A stretch of DNA of 64,000 bases from Oscarella lobularis (taxonomy: Eukaryota; Porifera; Homoscleromorpha; Homosclerophorida; Oscarellidae), in contig NC_089183.1 of NCBI RefSeq assembly GCF_947507565.1, positions 620,001 through 684,000 of the forward strand. Direction: 5' to 3'. This document shows positions 20,893 through 30,692 of this stretch, piece after piece. Within the stretch, counting starts at the first letter, position 1, and every line of letters begins with the position of its first letter. Below the pieces are notes generated by a model. It saw only the letters and a list, made by a program, of their open reading frames with translations. It did not search any database and was not told where the DNA came from. A program made the translations under genes and the position numbers.

Positions 20893-22050
20893 TCAATTTG
20901 TGTCGGTGTCACTTGGTATAAGTCCAGTGGGAAGAAGCGATTCACTGTCATTTGTCACGTCTTCTATTGGAATGGGTTTTCCGATCTTGAAGCACGCCAT
21001 TTGTTTGAATTTTTTCACCGCGTTCATAAAGGGTCGTGAAGTCAGGGTGAACGTAAGAGGATTGCTCAGTGCAACAAAAGCAAACGGCACCGATACCCAA
21101 AAACCTGAGAAGTTAACGAAGAAGAAAGCAGCAGCTGTAATCCAACCCAGAAGAGTGATCACCGCTATAGCAACAAGACGCTGGCTGAGTCTATTCACAC
21201 TTGTTGACACGTTTGCTAGTAGAGCGCTTGATGCTCTAGCTTGCAATACTTTTATCACAATTGCTATGTATGCTCCTGCTGTTGTTAGTACAAAACCACA
21301 CATGACTAGAAAAACGACTGCTACTGGTAAGATACTGTACTTTGTATTCGCAGAAAAAAGGTGAAGTTTGCTTACAGATAGACACTTCCCTGGAAATATA
21401 ACAGAAAACGTTGAATGACTAGGTCTGCTTTGTGTTTTCACTTGATATGGCCCAAACTGATAAGGTACCACAGTCATACTCTCAATCAGAGCAATAATCC
21501 ACTCTGTGCATAACATAGTTTTTATGCAGACACTTGAGAAGCGAACAGTGCGGGATAATCTTCCAAAAAATACAGCCGCATAATACAAGGCAATTGTCCC
21601 GCCAGTCATGGCAGAAGCAAATATGCTTGTAGTTTCTAAAAATCCACAAAGAGAGCACAGTGATGTCATACGTTGTACGTTATTTGGAGAGACCCAAGCA
21701 GAACATAGCCAATCGCCGGACATCAAGACATAAACAAGCAATTGTATTCCGAAGAGAAAGTCTGAAATGGCAAGATTCATGACGAGTATTGATGGTATAC
21801 TATATCGAAGTTCTTTTCTCGATAAACAACGCCATGTCATGACAGTCATGTTGCCAACAATGACTAGCAAGCAAATAACTAGCCAAAAGGTGTTGACATT
21901 CTGTGAGGCGTCGACGTCCAAACTCAGGACAATACCTCGCTCCTTGTTACACAGCAGAGAAGCATTAGCATATTGTTCAGGAATTGAGGTAGTTTCCTCT
22001 CTGGTTTCGCCCATTTGCTCACGATAAGATCCCGGATAAGATAAGAGCAC
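20893..22050 (-). CDS. Intronless 7TM receptor 4
   Basis: 385 codons; the 3' end and flank nearly duplicate those of receptor 1 (shared TTGCTGCAGTCAATTTGTGT). Landmarks: VGN (TM1), NLAISDFLFG (TM2), TM3 ending FFGRLSR (no DRY and no Cys cluster), LLGWITAAAF (TM6), SNPLTFTLTSRPF (TM7), tail FKIGKPIPIEDV. ECL2 is shorter than in other members (SHSTF then GKCLS). ORF intact. Confidence 0.85.
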   Translation of the reverse strand: MLLSYPGSYREQMGETREETTSIPEQYANASLLCNKERGIVLSLDVDASQNVNTFWLVICLLVIVGNMTVMTWRCLSRKELRYSIPSILVMNLAISDFLFGIQLLVYVLMSGDWLCSAWVSPNNVQRMTSLCSLCGFLETTSIFASAMTGGTIALYYAAVFFGRLSRTVRFSSVCIKTMLCTEWIIALIESMTVVPYQFGPYQVKTQSRPSHSTFSVIFPGKCLSVSKLHLFSANTKYSILPVAVVFLVMCGFVLTTAGAYIAIVIKVLQARASSALLANVSTSVNRLSQRLVAIAVITLLGWITAAAFFFVNFSGFWVSVPFAFVALSNPLTFTLTSRPFMNAVKKFKQMACFKIGKPIPIEDVTNDSESLLPTGLIPSDTDTN

Positions 22051-22204
22051 ATGAAACGTTTCGGACGTCGCCGAGAGCGTTGTCGTTTATCTGACCGCTC
22101 TTTAGGCCTACATTGCGCAGGAAGTCGAGGATCCCTTGAGAAACAGTTTCTGTCATCGCGCTTCCCTTGGTTGTTTGCGAGGTAAGAGACACAGTCCCAG
22201 GTCT

Positions 22205-22340
22205 AAGAAAATCGTCCTCTGCAGCATAATTTTCCACACAGCTGTTGCGTACAGTAGACTATAGTAGTATGTCGAGCTAAGGTAATCCGTGTAGAGTGGG
22301 AGATAGACGAGCATTGCTCACCGAGGAGCAGCTAGATGCC
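22205..22340 (-). pseudogene. Relic of a receptor 2-like gene
   Basis: Two pieces match receptor 2 with the middle deleted: 22210-22250 resembles 17640-17682 (CGTCCTC-GCAGCA... CCGTTGCGTA) and 22283-22340 resembles 17805-17870 (GTGTAGAG-GGGAGA, ACCGAGGAGCAG). Frame is lost. It sits in the 5' flank of receptor 4. Confidence 0.7.
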
Positions 22341-22463
22341 ATAGACAAAAAATTTCTGTCAGCCAAACAAACAAACAAAAGATTCAAAAGTTCATTAGAC
22401 TCATGCATTGATGCATAGACAACACTGAATACAACGTAGATGTCTTGTCTTTCCTGTGAACTA

Positions 22464-23705
22464 CTACTCTTCACTGTCACTTGGTGGAGCCTCTGTAGAA
22501 ATTAGAGATTCGCTGTCATTGGACACGTCTTCAATTCGGGTGGGTCTGCCAATCTTGAAAAATAGTTTTTGCTTGAATTTTCTGATTGACTTTAAAAATG
22601 GTTGTGACGTAAACGTGAATATGATGGGATTGCACAATGCAACGGCAGTAAACGGTAGCATCTGCGCAAAGAATAATTCCGTGCGATAGAAGTGGACGAG
22701 AATAAAAGAGACCCAGGCTGGGAAAGTGAGCCCAATTATAGCAATCAGGCGAAAATCATCTCCTTTCAGTCTTGGCTTTGGTTCTCTAGATAGAGTCAGT
22801 TTTCTTAGCGTTGCCATGTATGTTAACATCGCTACAGCCATGATGAAGTACACAATTAGAAAAATAGTGAACAAAGCAGGATTGGAGTAAGGTGCATAAC
22901 TTAGGGGAAGACACGTTACTGTTCCAATCACAGCAATGTTCTCAGTAAAATTGATTGCGCTTGTAGGATCGTCGTGCATTTCCATTTGGTATACAGAGCC
23001 GTACTGATCAAATAACAGTTTTTCTGTCAAGCTGGCGACAGCAATGACAGTGATCCACTCTATAGAAACTAAAATCATGACACCGCGACGCGAAAGATGT
23101 TTCATACAACAGCATCCGCCTAAAATCACTGAATAATAGAAGGCGATCGTAGCAGAGATGATAACGGAAGCATAAATGCTCGTTGTTTCCAAAATTCCAC
23201 AAATAGAGCATAAAGATTTCATCAAGGTTGTGCTATTTGGCGAAAGCCAAAGAAAGCAGAGCCAATTGCTGTACAACGTGATATACAGAATCAGTTGAAC
23301 GCCGAGGAAAAAATCTGATGCAGCTAGATTAACGACGAGTATTGATGGTATGCTATACCGTTGGTCTTTGCCTGTTCGGCAACGCCAAATTACGACAGTC
23401 AAGTTGCCTGCAATGATTAGTAAGCCAAGAATTAGCCAGAGAACAACACTTTCGTGCAGGATCGTTTCCGAAGAGGAGTCACCGTTCATATTTATGACCA
23501 TATGATGTTTGCCGTTCCATGTCTTGTTACACAGCAGATTTTCAGAAGCTTTGCTGTCAGGTTCATCGAGTAGAGATGCATTTTCCATCTTCTGTATGAT
23601 CAAATAGAGTCTAAGAGCAAGAGCTTGAAGGTAAGAAGCGTTGCTGTGAGGTTCATCTCCAGATCCAACGAGTAGAGACGCATTTTCCATCTTCTGTTTG
23701 ATCAA
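22464..23705 (-). CDS. Intronless 7TM receptor 5, the most diverged
   Basis: 413 codons. The N-terminus contains an internal duplication: the block KMENASLL with a following D-E/P-S/N segment occurs twice (about residues 5-14 and 37-46), mirrored in DNA at 23577-23610 and 23683-23715. Landmarks: AGN, NLAASDFFLG (TM2), TM3 ending ILGGCCC (no Arg at all), TM6 TFPAWVSFIL (Trp kept, Pro shifted), TM7 CNPIIFTFTSQPF, tail FKIGRPTRIEDV. A start at the second block (about 23589) is possible. Confidence 0.82.
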   Translation of the reverse strand: MIKQKMENASLLVGSGDEPHSNASYLQALALRLYLIIQKMENASLLDEPDSKASENLLCNKTWNGKHHMVINMNGDSSSETILHESVVLWLILGLLIIAGNLTVVIWRCRTGKDQRYSIPSILVVNLAASDFFLGVQLILYITLYSNWLCFLWLSPNSTTLMKSLCSICGILETTSIYASVIISATIAFYYSVILGGCCCMKHLSRRGVMILVSIEWITVIAVASLTEKLLFDQYGSVYQMEMHDDPTSAINFTENIAVIGTVTCLPLSYAPYSNPALFTIFLIVYFIMAVAMLTYMATLRKLTLSREPKPRLKGDDFRLIAIIGLTFPAWVSFILVHFYRTELFFAQMLPFTAVALCNPIIFTFTSQPFLKSIRKFKQKLFFKIGRPTRIEDVSNDSESLISTEAPPSDSEE

Positions 23706-23940
23706 ATAAAATCTAAAAGCAAGAGCTTGACGTTATGAAGCTTCGCATAAACTTCGGGAGATAGCTTCTCACTCTAGGGAAAGGATCTCTCTCCCTACTG
23801 AAACTGGATAGCGCGGCGACCCAATCATAGACGGACTTCGTAATTTAATCATTTAAATGATATCAGCCTACGCAACAAACAACTGACGTCAAGGGATAAC
23901 CCTAAACTTGCGCAATAGAGACAGGAGTACTGTACATTTA

Positions 23941-25464
23941 TCAGCTACCAACAAGCTCATGCAATTTTCTGCTAAGCTCTTTCACCACGTCAGGATTTTT
24001 TGAGGCGATATTTTCGTTTTCAAATGCGTCAAAGTCGGCCTCATCGTCGTTCTGATGGTCGTACAGCTCAACGCCAATTTGATCATTCCACTCAGGCTTC
24101 AAATCGGTCCCATTCCATTTAACCCACTCCGTGTACCGATATCGATCTGTTCTCATACTGTAACCCATGTAGCGGATCTCCGCTCGATTCGTTTGCTTGC
24201 AACTGTCCTTCTTCGAAACGTCAGGATCCGGATTACATCTCGGATACTGCGACAAGGAAGCGTTCTTAACGCTTCGACTGACGTCGTCAAACAAAGCAGC
24301 CAACGACTTCCCTTCCAAATTCTCCTCCCTCGCCGGCGGAAGTCCGGCAAGCTCGATGAGCGTCGGATAAAGATCAACGAGCTCCACAAGAGCCATCGTT
24401 CGTTTCCCCATCGACGCCTTTTTCCACGGCACGCGAAACATGAGCGGCACGCGAGTCCCCAATTCGAAATTCGTCATTTTACACCATTCATTGTGCTCGC
24501 CCAATTGCCAACCGTGATCGCCGTGAAACGAGACGATCGTGTCGTCGGCCAGACCAAGACTATCCAAACTCTCGAGAAGTTCGCCGACAAGCGAATCGAC
24601 GTAACTCGTGGCCGCGTAGTAGGCGCGACGCATCATCTGCTGAACGTCGATCGGAAACGGCGTCGTTCGATTGAACGGCGGATAGTGTAGGTCCGAATAA
24701 TGATTTTCCGGTAGGCATCCGTGCCAGGCGATGGGCGGCATTCCGTCGGGCGGGAGACGATGTTTCGCCGGAATTATTTCATCGACGTTTGGATAATTCT
24801 TCAAAAATTCCTCGGGAAATCTCCACGAGAGGTGTGGCTTCAGGAATCCGATTCCCAAAAAGAAGGGCTGTTTCGTTTTGGCGACGTACTCGAGTCGCTC
24901 GCGCACAACCGCCGTCGAATTGACGTCGGCGAAGTAGGTCCCGTTCGACGGTAGCGCGCACCAGATCGTCTCGTTCGGGCACGTTTGTGGCTTCGAGAAG
25001 ACGTACGGGAATTGATCGAGATTCGACCACGAGGGTGGATCGTTCTGCGGCGGGAGACTCGGGTGATAGAGCTTGCCGACGCCCGACGAGAAGTAGCCGT
25101 GGTTCTTGAAGTACTGCGGTAGCGACGTCCAGTTGAGACCGACGCTCGGCTCGCGAAAGTGATCGATGAAATTCCACGATTTCGTCGTGTCGGGACGCCG
25201 TCCCGTCATGAATGAGTTGCGTGACGGGCCGCAGAGGGCTTGTTGACAGTAGGCGCGGTCGAATACGAGCGATTCTTTCGCCAGCTTGTCGATGTTGGGC
25301 GTGTGGACGCATTTTTGGCCGTAAGCGCCGAGACTTGGGCGAAGGTCGTCGACGACGATGAAAAGGACGTTCTTTTTTTGATCTGCTGTTTGGCCTGCTG
25401 CAAAGAGGGCGAGCTCGAAGCAGACGAGGAGATGGAGTCTCATCGTCGATCGTGTTTTCATCAC
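23941..25464 (-). CDS. IDS: Iduronate-2-sulfatase-like lysosomal sulfatase
   Basis: Intronless ORF of 507 codons with an N-terminal signal peptide (LHLLVCFELALFAAG). The family start NVLFIVVDDLRPSLGAYG supplies the metal-binding Asp39-Asp40. The sulfatase signature C78-G-P-S-R provides the Cys converted to formylglycine. TGRRPDTT, HGDHGWQLGEHNEW and the C-terminal GYSMRTDRYRYTEW are typical of IDS more than of other sulfatases. It would remove 2-O-sulfate from iduronate in heparan and dermatan sulfate. The gene interrupts the receptor array on the same strand, and its 3' end has a broken copy at 18349-18452. Confidence 0.9.
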   Translation of the reverse strand: MMKTRSTMRLHLLVCFELALFAAGQTADQKKNVLFIVVDDLRPSLGAYGQKCVHTPNIDKLAKESLVFDRAYCQQALCGPSRNSFMTGRRPDTTKSWNFIDHFREPSVGLNWTSLPQYFKNHGYFSSGVGKLYHPSLPPQNDPPSWSNLDQFPYVFSKPQTCPNETIWCALPSNGTYFADVNSTAVVRERLEYVAKTKQPFFLGIGFLKPHLSWRFPEEFLKNYPNVDEIIPAKHRLPPDGMPPIAWHGCLPENHYSDLHYPPFNRTTPFPIDVQQMMRRAYYAATSYVDSLVGELLESLDSLGLADDTIVSFHGDHGWQLGEHNEWCKMTNFELGTRVPLMFRVPWKKASMGKRTMALVELVDLYPTLIELAGLPPAREENLEGKSLAALFDDVSRSVKNASLSQYPRCNPDPDVSKKDSCKQTNRAEIRYMGYSMRTDRYRYTEWVKWNGTDLKPEWNDQIGVELYDHQNDDEADFDAFENENIASKNPDVVKELSRKLHELVGS

Positions 25465-26023
25465 GTGAGTTTCATGCTGGCGCGACGTGACGCCCTCGTG
25501 GACGCCTTCGGTCAGGAGTGCTGATTCCTGAACGATAGATACGACTATGATTTCCTAGCGAACTGCCTCCACCGCCGTCCATTTCTGTCCATTTCTGCCA
25601 TATGTTTAGCCGGGCTCCAGAAAAATCGTTACCATCAACGAGTCACATGATAGGAACTTCAGCCTTTTCGGACGTCGCCAAAAGCTTCACCCCTTCAAAC
25701 GACCGTCGTCCTTTGTTTAATGTATGATCAGCATTCTTTAGGCTTGTTTTTAGAAAATCGGGGCCCCTTTTGAGGAAAATCGAAATTTCGAAGCCCCTCT
25801 TGGCCTAATCGTTTAGATGGGTAATGAATGAAACTTTTAGTTGACTCATCTCTCCTTTACCACGCTTTTCTCTACCCAACGCTCATGCTTAGAAGGAATA
25901 AGGAGACGCAACACCTTCTGAATGCGAGAAGACTCGCTAAGAAACGAGTAAGGACAGAAACAGGGACCGTGAAAGCATACATACGTGCACTAACATGCGA
26001 ACGCTACCGGGCGAAGCTCCGTT
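25465..26023. other. Intergenic, parent of the 19850-20275 block
   Basis: No gene seen. The stretch 25605-25860 is repeated at 19856-20080, so it marks a duplicated segment boundary. Confidence 0.6.
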
Positions 26024-27247
26024 TCAGCTGTCCAACTCTTGAGTGCTTGCTGGTGCTCGTGAAGGAGGAATAAGAGAGTCGTTTTCAGAGGCCATATCTT
26101 CTATTCTGATCGGTTTCCCAATTTTGAACAGCACCTTCCTCCTGAATTTTCGAACAGCTCTCATAAACGGTTTCGAAAGTAGAGTGAAAGTGACGGGGTT
26201 GCTCAACGCAACGAAACCGTACGGCAGAATCTGCCCGAAAACTAAGCCAGGGAGAAGAAACAGCAGAACAGCGTAAGACGTCCAACCAAAAAGATTCACG
26301 ACCGCTATAGCAATTAGACGAAAACCAAGGCCACCCGTGCTTGTCGACGATAGGCTCGGTGGCAAAGTGCTCAATGCTCTTAGTCGCAATAGTTTTATCA
26401 TAATAGCGAGGTATGTTCCCGCTGTCGCTACCGTGAGACAGCACATGACTAAAAAAGGAATTCCCTCGGCTCCAATAAAAGCGCTTTCTCGATGAAACAT
26501 GAGGAGAAACTCGGAAGAAAGATAACTTAGAGGAAGGCACTTTGTCGTGACGATTATGGCGTAAGTGGAATTGTCTGGAATAGGTTGATTGCTTTGTCTC
26601 TCTGTGTTGTAAACTTCTTGAGTCTTTACGTTATACACAGGTCCAAACCAATCATATGTTAGTACTGTTGTCCAGATGGCAAGCGAGACGACAATAGTCC
26701 ACGCCATGCAAAGGAAAATTAGTACGTAGCCACGTGAAAACTGTTGTATACAGCAACATCTGCCAAACACCACCACTGCGTAATAGAAAGCTATAGTGGC
26801 ACTGATTATGGCAGAGGCATAAATGCCCGTAGTCTCGAAAAATGCACAAATGACGCACAATGATTCCATAAGTGTTACGTTCTTTGGTAAAACCCAAGTA
26901 AAGCACAGCCAATTGCTGTATAAGAGAGCAAAGAGAAAAATTTGAATGCCGAGAAAAAAGTCTGCAGCAGCCAGATTCATAACGAGTATCGATGGTACGC
27001 TATTTCGCTGCTCCCTCCTCGCTCTGCAGCGCCATATTATGACAGTCAAATTGCCAGCAATAATTAGAATGGAGAGAAGAAACCAAAAAACGTCGCCTTG
27101 CTCCAAGCTTTCATCTGACGAGTCATCGTCGATGTTCCAGACCTGACCCCGGTGGCGACCCCGAGACCTGTTACACAGCAGAGTGTCGAAGAAGCCGTCG
27201 TAGTGTTCACTGCCAGCGGTTGCTGCGGGCATAGACGCGCTTTCCAT
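26024..27247 (-). CDS. Intronless 7TM receptor 6
   Basis: 407 codons. N-terminus MESASMPAATAG, then LLCNRSRG. TM1 AGN, TM2 NLAAADFFLG, TM3 end VVFGRCCC, ECL2 TTKCLPL, TM6 LFGWTSYAVLL, TM7 SNPVTFTLLSKPF, tail FKIGKPIRIEDM. It forms a subgroup with receptors 8 and 9 by TM2, TM6 and TM7 sequence. ORF intact. Confidence 0.85.
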   Translation of the reverse strand: MESASMPAATAGSEHYDGFFDTLLCNRSRGRHRGQVWNIDDDSSDESLEQGDVFWFLLSILIIAGNLTVIIWRCRARREQRNSVPSILVMNLAAADFFLGIQIFLFALLYSNWLCFTWVLPKNVTLMESLCVICAFFETTGIYASAIISATIAFYYAVVVFGRCCCIQQFSRGYVLIFLCMAWTIVVSLAIWTTVLTYDWFGPVYNVKTQEVYNTERQSNQPIPDNSTYAIIVTTKCLPLSYLSSEFLLMFHRESAFIGAEGIPFLVMCCLTVATAGTYLAIMIKLLRLRALSTLPPSLSSTSTGGLGFRLIAIAVVNLFGWTSYAVLLFLLPGLVFGQILPYGFVALSNPVTFTLLSKPFMRAVRKFRRKVLFKIGKPIRIEDMASENDSLIPPSRAPASTQELDS

Positions 27248-27463
27248 CTTGTACTACACGAGACAACGACGAGACAGTGACTAGACTACGACCTGTAAGG
27301 GAATTGCGACACGATTTAGTCGTGGTATTGCCACAGATAGAATTTGAAAGTGAGAGTAACGTGAAAAAAACTGAAAGACTGCGTCATGCTTTATCTTTCT
27401 GAAATACCTATCTCTAAAAGCCATTTCACTTATGCAATAGCAAAATCATCGGTCCTTGTCTAG

Positions 27464-28639
27464 TCAAGCGGTTTCTGTGGTTTCACTTGGTGGAGCTTTT
27501 GTAGCGATGAGAGATTCTCTGTCATTGGTCACATCCTCTATTGGGGTGGGTCTTCCGATCTTGAAGCACACCTTTTGTTTGAGTCTTCCAAGTGCGTTCA
27601 GGAAAGGCCGTGAAGTTAGAGTGAACATGAGAGGGTTGCTCAATGCAACAAGAATATTAGGTACCACTACCCCTTCATTATAAATGAAATATAAAATAGC
27701 AGCAGCCGTCCAGCCCAGAAAAGTCATCACGGCTGTGGCGATAAGACGAAAACCGAGTCCTCCCACCTTCGTTGATAAATTTCTTGCTTTATCCAACGCT
27801 ACAAGTCGACATAGTCTGATCACAATTGCTATGTATGCTACTCCTGTCATGACTATGAAGCAGCATACTAAAATAACAACAAACAATAGAAGACCTTCGT
27901 TGACGTCTATTGCCAAGCAATTCTCTGGGACGATGAGAGAAATGGTTGAATTGCTGGGTATTAGTCGATTAGTCGCCGCGTCTATGTCATATATTTCTTG
28001 CATTTTGGCATCGAATGGAGGATGCAAGCGATCATATGTTACTATTTCGAAGTAGGTCACAATAACGAGGACAATAAACCAATCTACGCAAAGGAAGACT
28101 AGTACGCCGCGGCGTGAAAATTTTCGTATGCAGCAGCATCCGCCATAAACCACAGCTACATAATAGAATGCAATAGTTGCACCAATCACTGGAGACACGA
28201 ATACATATGTGTTGTATAAAACTCCAGTAGCGATGCATAACGATGTCATAAGCGTTGCAGTATTTGGTGAAAGCCAAGCGACACAGAGCAAACTGCTTGT
28301 TAGCAAGTGAAATAGAAGCAGTGCAGCTCCGTAGAAGAAGTCCACGGTGGCCAGATTTAGGACGAGCATGGACGGTATGCTACTTCGTTGCTCCTTCTTT
28401 GACAAACAACGCCAAATTATGACAGTCATATTGCCCAAAATGATTAGCATAGGAAAAACTAGAGTTAATGCAGTGCCTTCTCCCAACATGGTTTCAGTGT
28501 AGATTTCCCAGACTACAGCGCTGCCGTTCTTGCTACACAGAGACTCGTTGTTGAAGTGTCGTTGCTCAGAGCCAAGTGTTGGTGCAGGATCAGACGAAGT
28601 TTCTGTGGGCTTAACGGAGATCATCGGCTCCGAGACCAA
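27464..28639 (-). CDS. Intronless 7TM receptor 7
   Basis: 391 codons. TM1 LGN, TM2 NLATVDFFYG, TM3 end VVYGGCCC (Arg replaced by Gly), ECL2 PENCLA, TM6 FLGWTAAAIL, TM7 SNPLMFTLTSRPF, tail FKIGRPTPIEDV. Its 5' half and upstream region have a nearly identical broken copy at 32110-32545, implying a recent event. Confidence 0.85.
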   Translation of the reverse strand: MVSEPMISVKPTETSSDPAPTLGSEQRHFNNESLCSKNGSAVVWEIYTETMLGEGTALTLVFPMLIILGNMTVIIWRCLSKKEQRSSIPSMLVLNLATVDFFYGAALLLFHLLTSSLLCVAWLSPNTATLMTSLCIATGVLYNTYVFVSPVIGATIAFYYVAVVYGGCCCIRKFSRRGVLVFLCVDWFIVLVIVTYFEIVTYDRLHPPFDAKMQEIYDIDAATNRLIPSNSTISLIVPENCLAIDVNEGLLLFVVILVCCFIVMTGVAYIAIVIRLCRLVALDKARNLSTKVGGLGFRLIATAVMTFLGWTAAAILYFIYNEGVVVPNILVALSNPLMFTLTSRPFLNALGRLKQKVCFKIGRPTPIEDVTNDRESLIATKAPPSETTETA

Positions 28640-29041
28640 CCGGCTTGGTCGCTGCTTCCGTCTGCTAAATTTTAGAATCCTCCTCTACCAACCGTTGATG
28701 ACGCAGATCACGTGGGCTCACGTGTGCAGCAGTTGGTTCCCTCTTTTTTATGTGCTCCAATTTGTGTCCTAACGTCTGTCTGTGCAACATTGACTATAGA
28801 TTTTGCGCTCCAATCCTGCGCTCCTAGGGTAGACGTTCAATGCAAAGATATCAATTAAGATACGCTTATTGGCCACAAACAATCCGCAGTCAATAGCCAT
28901 TTTGGATTTGCATCACTGTAACTAAATTTTCGAAACACCAAAAGCTTACCAAAACACGAGGAAAGACAAAAATTGTGACATTGAAACAAATACTAGCATG
29001 CAACTCTACTACTGTACCCGTGCTCTATTTCATGCAGCTGT

Positions 29042-30238
29042 CTACGAGTACTCCTGAGTAGTGCTTGGTACTCGTGTAGCAATAAGAGATCCGCTTTCGG
29101 AGGCCAGTTCTTCTATTTTGAGGGGTCTTCCCATTTTGAACAGCACCTTTTCCTTGCATTTTCGAAATGGTCTCAAAAATCGCTCTGAAAGTAGAGTGAA
29201 GGTGATGGGGTTGCTCAATGCAACAAAACCGTACGGCAGAGTTTGCCCCAAAACCAACTGGGGGTAAACAAACAGCAAAATAACGTAACACGTCCAACCA
29301 AGAAGGGTGATGACTGCTATAGCGGCTAAACGAAAACCAAGGCTTCCTACGCTTGCTGAGAGGCTTAATGGCGAAGTGCTGGATGCTCTTCGCCGCAACA
29401 GCTTTACTAAGATTGCAAGGTATGTTCCTGCTGTTGCTACAATCAGGCAGCACATGACTGAAAATAGGATTCCTCCTACTTTGATAACTGCTGCATGAGC
29501 GTTTTCGTGGTGCCACAGCAAGGAGCCTGAACGGAAGAATACCGAAACAGTATGGGTCACTGGAAGACAAAATCCCGTGTCGATCATTCTTGAACTGTTT
29601 GAATAAAGTGAGATAATCTTATTGACATTTTTTGCAATGTTTAAGCTGTAGCTCAATACTATTGAAACTGTTGAGATGGCAACAGCAACGCTGACAATCC
29701 ATGCTATGCAAAGAAGAGCGAGTAGGCAAGATCGTGAAAACCGTCGTACGCAGCAACATCTGCCAAATACCACCACTGCGTAATAGACAGCTATGGTAGC
29801 ACTTATCATTCCGGAAGCATAAATGCACGCAGTCTCGAAGAATCCGCTAATGGAGCACAATGCTGTCATAAGTGTTTTGTCATTTGGTGAAGTCCAAGCG
29901 AAACACAGCCAGTTGCTGTACAATAGAACGTAAAGGAAAACTTGAATGCCTAGGAAAAAGTCTGCAGCAGCCAGATTGATAACGAGTATTGATGGTATGC
30001 TATTTTGCTTCTCTCTCCTTGCTGCCCTGCAACGCCATATTATAACAGTCAAGTTGCCAGCAATAATGAAAATAGAGAGAATAAACCAAAACACGTTACC
30101 ATGCTCCAAGATTTCATCTGACGAGTCGCCGTCAGCGTTCGAGACCCGACCTCGGGAGTTGTTACAGAAGAAAAAGAAAGCGTCCGAAGAGTTAATGTAA
30201 GCGTTTGCAGCGGCTGTAGGGATAGGCAATTTTTTCAT
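29042..30238 (-). CDS. Intronless 7TM receptor 8
   Basis: 398 codons. TM1 AGN, TM2 NLAAADFFLG, TM3 end VVFGRCCC, ECL2 DTGFCLPV, TM6 LLGWTCYVILL, TM7 SNPITFTLLSERF, tail FKMGRPLKIEEL. ECL2 is divergent from its subgroup members 6 and 9. Its last codons and 3' flank are copied at 32776-32936. Confidence 0.85.
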   Translation of the reverse strand: MKKLPIPTAAANAYINSSDAFFFFCNNSRGRVSNADGDSSDEILEHGNVFWFILSIFIIAGNLTVIIWRCRAARREKQNSIPSILVINLAAADFFLGIQVFLYVLLYSNWLCFAWTSPNDKTLMTALCSISGFFETACIYASGMISATIAVYYAVVVFGRCCCVRRFSRSCLLALLCIAWIVSVAVAISTVSIVLSYSLNIAKNVNKIISLYSNSSRMIDTGFCLPVTHTVSVFFRSGSLLWHHENAHAAVIKVGGILFSVMCCLIVATAGTYLAILVKLLRRRASSTSPLSLSASVGSLGFRLAAIAVITLLGWTCYVILLFVYPQLVLGQTLPYGFVALSNPITFTLLSERFLRPFRKCKEKVLFKMGRPLKIEELASESGSLIATRVPSTTQEYS

Positions 30239-30692
30239 CTTGAAAGCAAAGACAAAGGAAAACGATCAATACGGGAATTGCGATGGCAATTGTGAGATTT
30301 TTGGCAGCTCCGGCAACGCTTTCACTTTTCGGTGAAGATAAGCCACCACTGCCACTACCGTGTGTCTATGTTAATCAGCAAGATTTCAAAATTGCTAATG
30401 CGTTCAGGGCATCTCCTCTTTACTAACGGAAAATATATGTCAGTAGCAAAATTAAAATAGGTAAAGTAAGAGAAAAAGGAAGACGGTGTCGAGCTCATAG
30501 CTAAAGGGGGCTAATTCTGATTGCTGATAAAATGTAGAAATCCGCGTCAACAGCAATTAAATCTGCTTTATTCTAGCAAAATTATCAAAAGCCAAAATTA
30601 CTAAAAAACATGAAAGGTACAAACTCGTGACCATGAAAGAAGTACTAACACGTGCAAACGTAGTTATGCTCCATTTCGTGGCAGCTGTACTA
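30239..30692. other. Intergenic between receptors 8 and 9
   Basis: No gene or relic recognised. AT-rich near 30540-30620. Confidence 0.5.
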
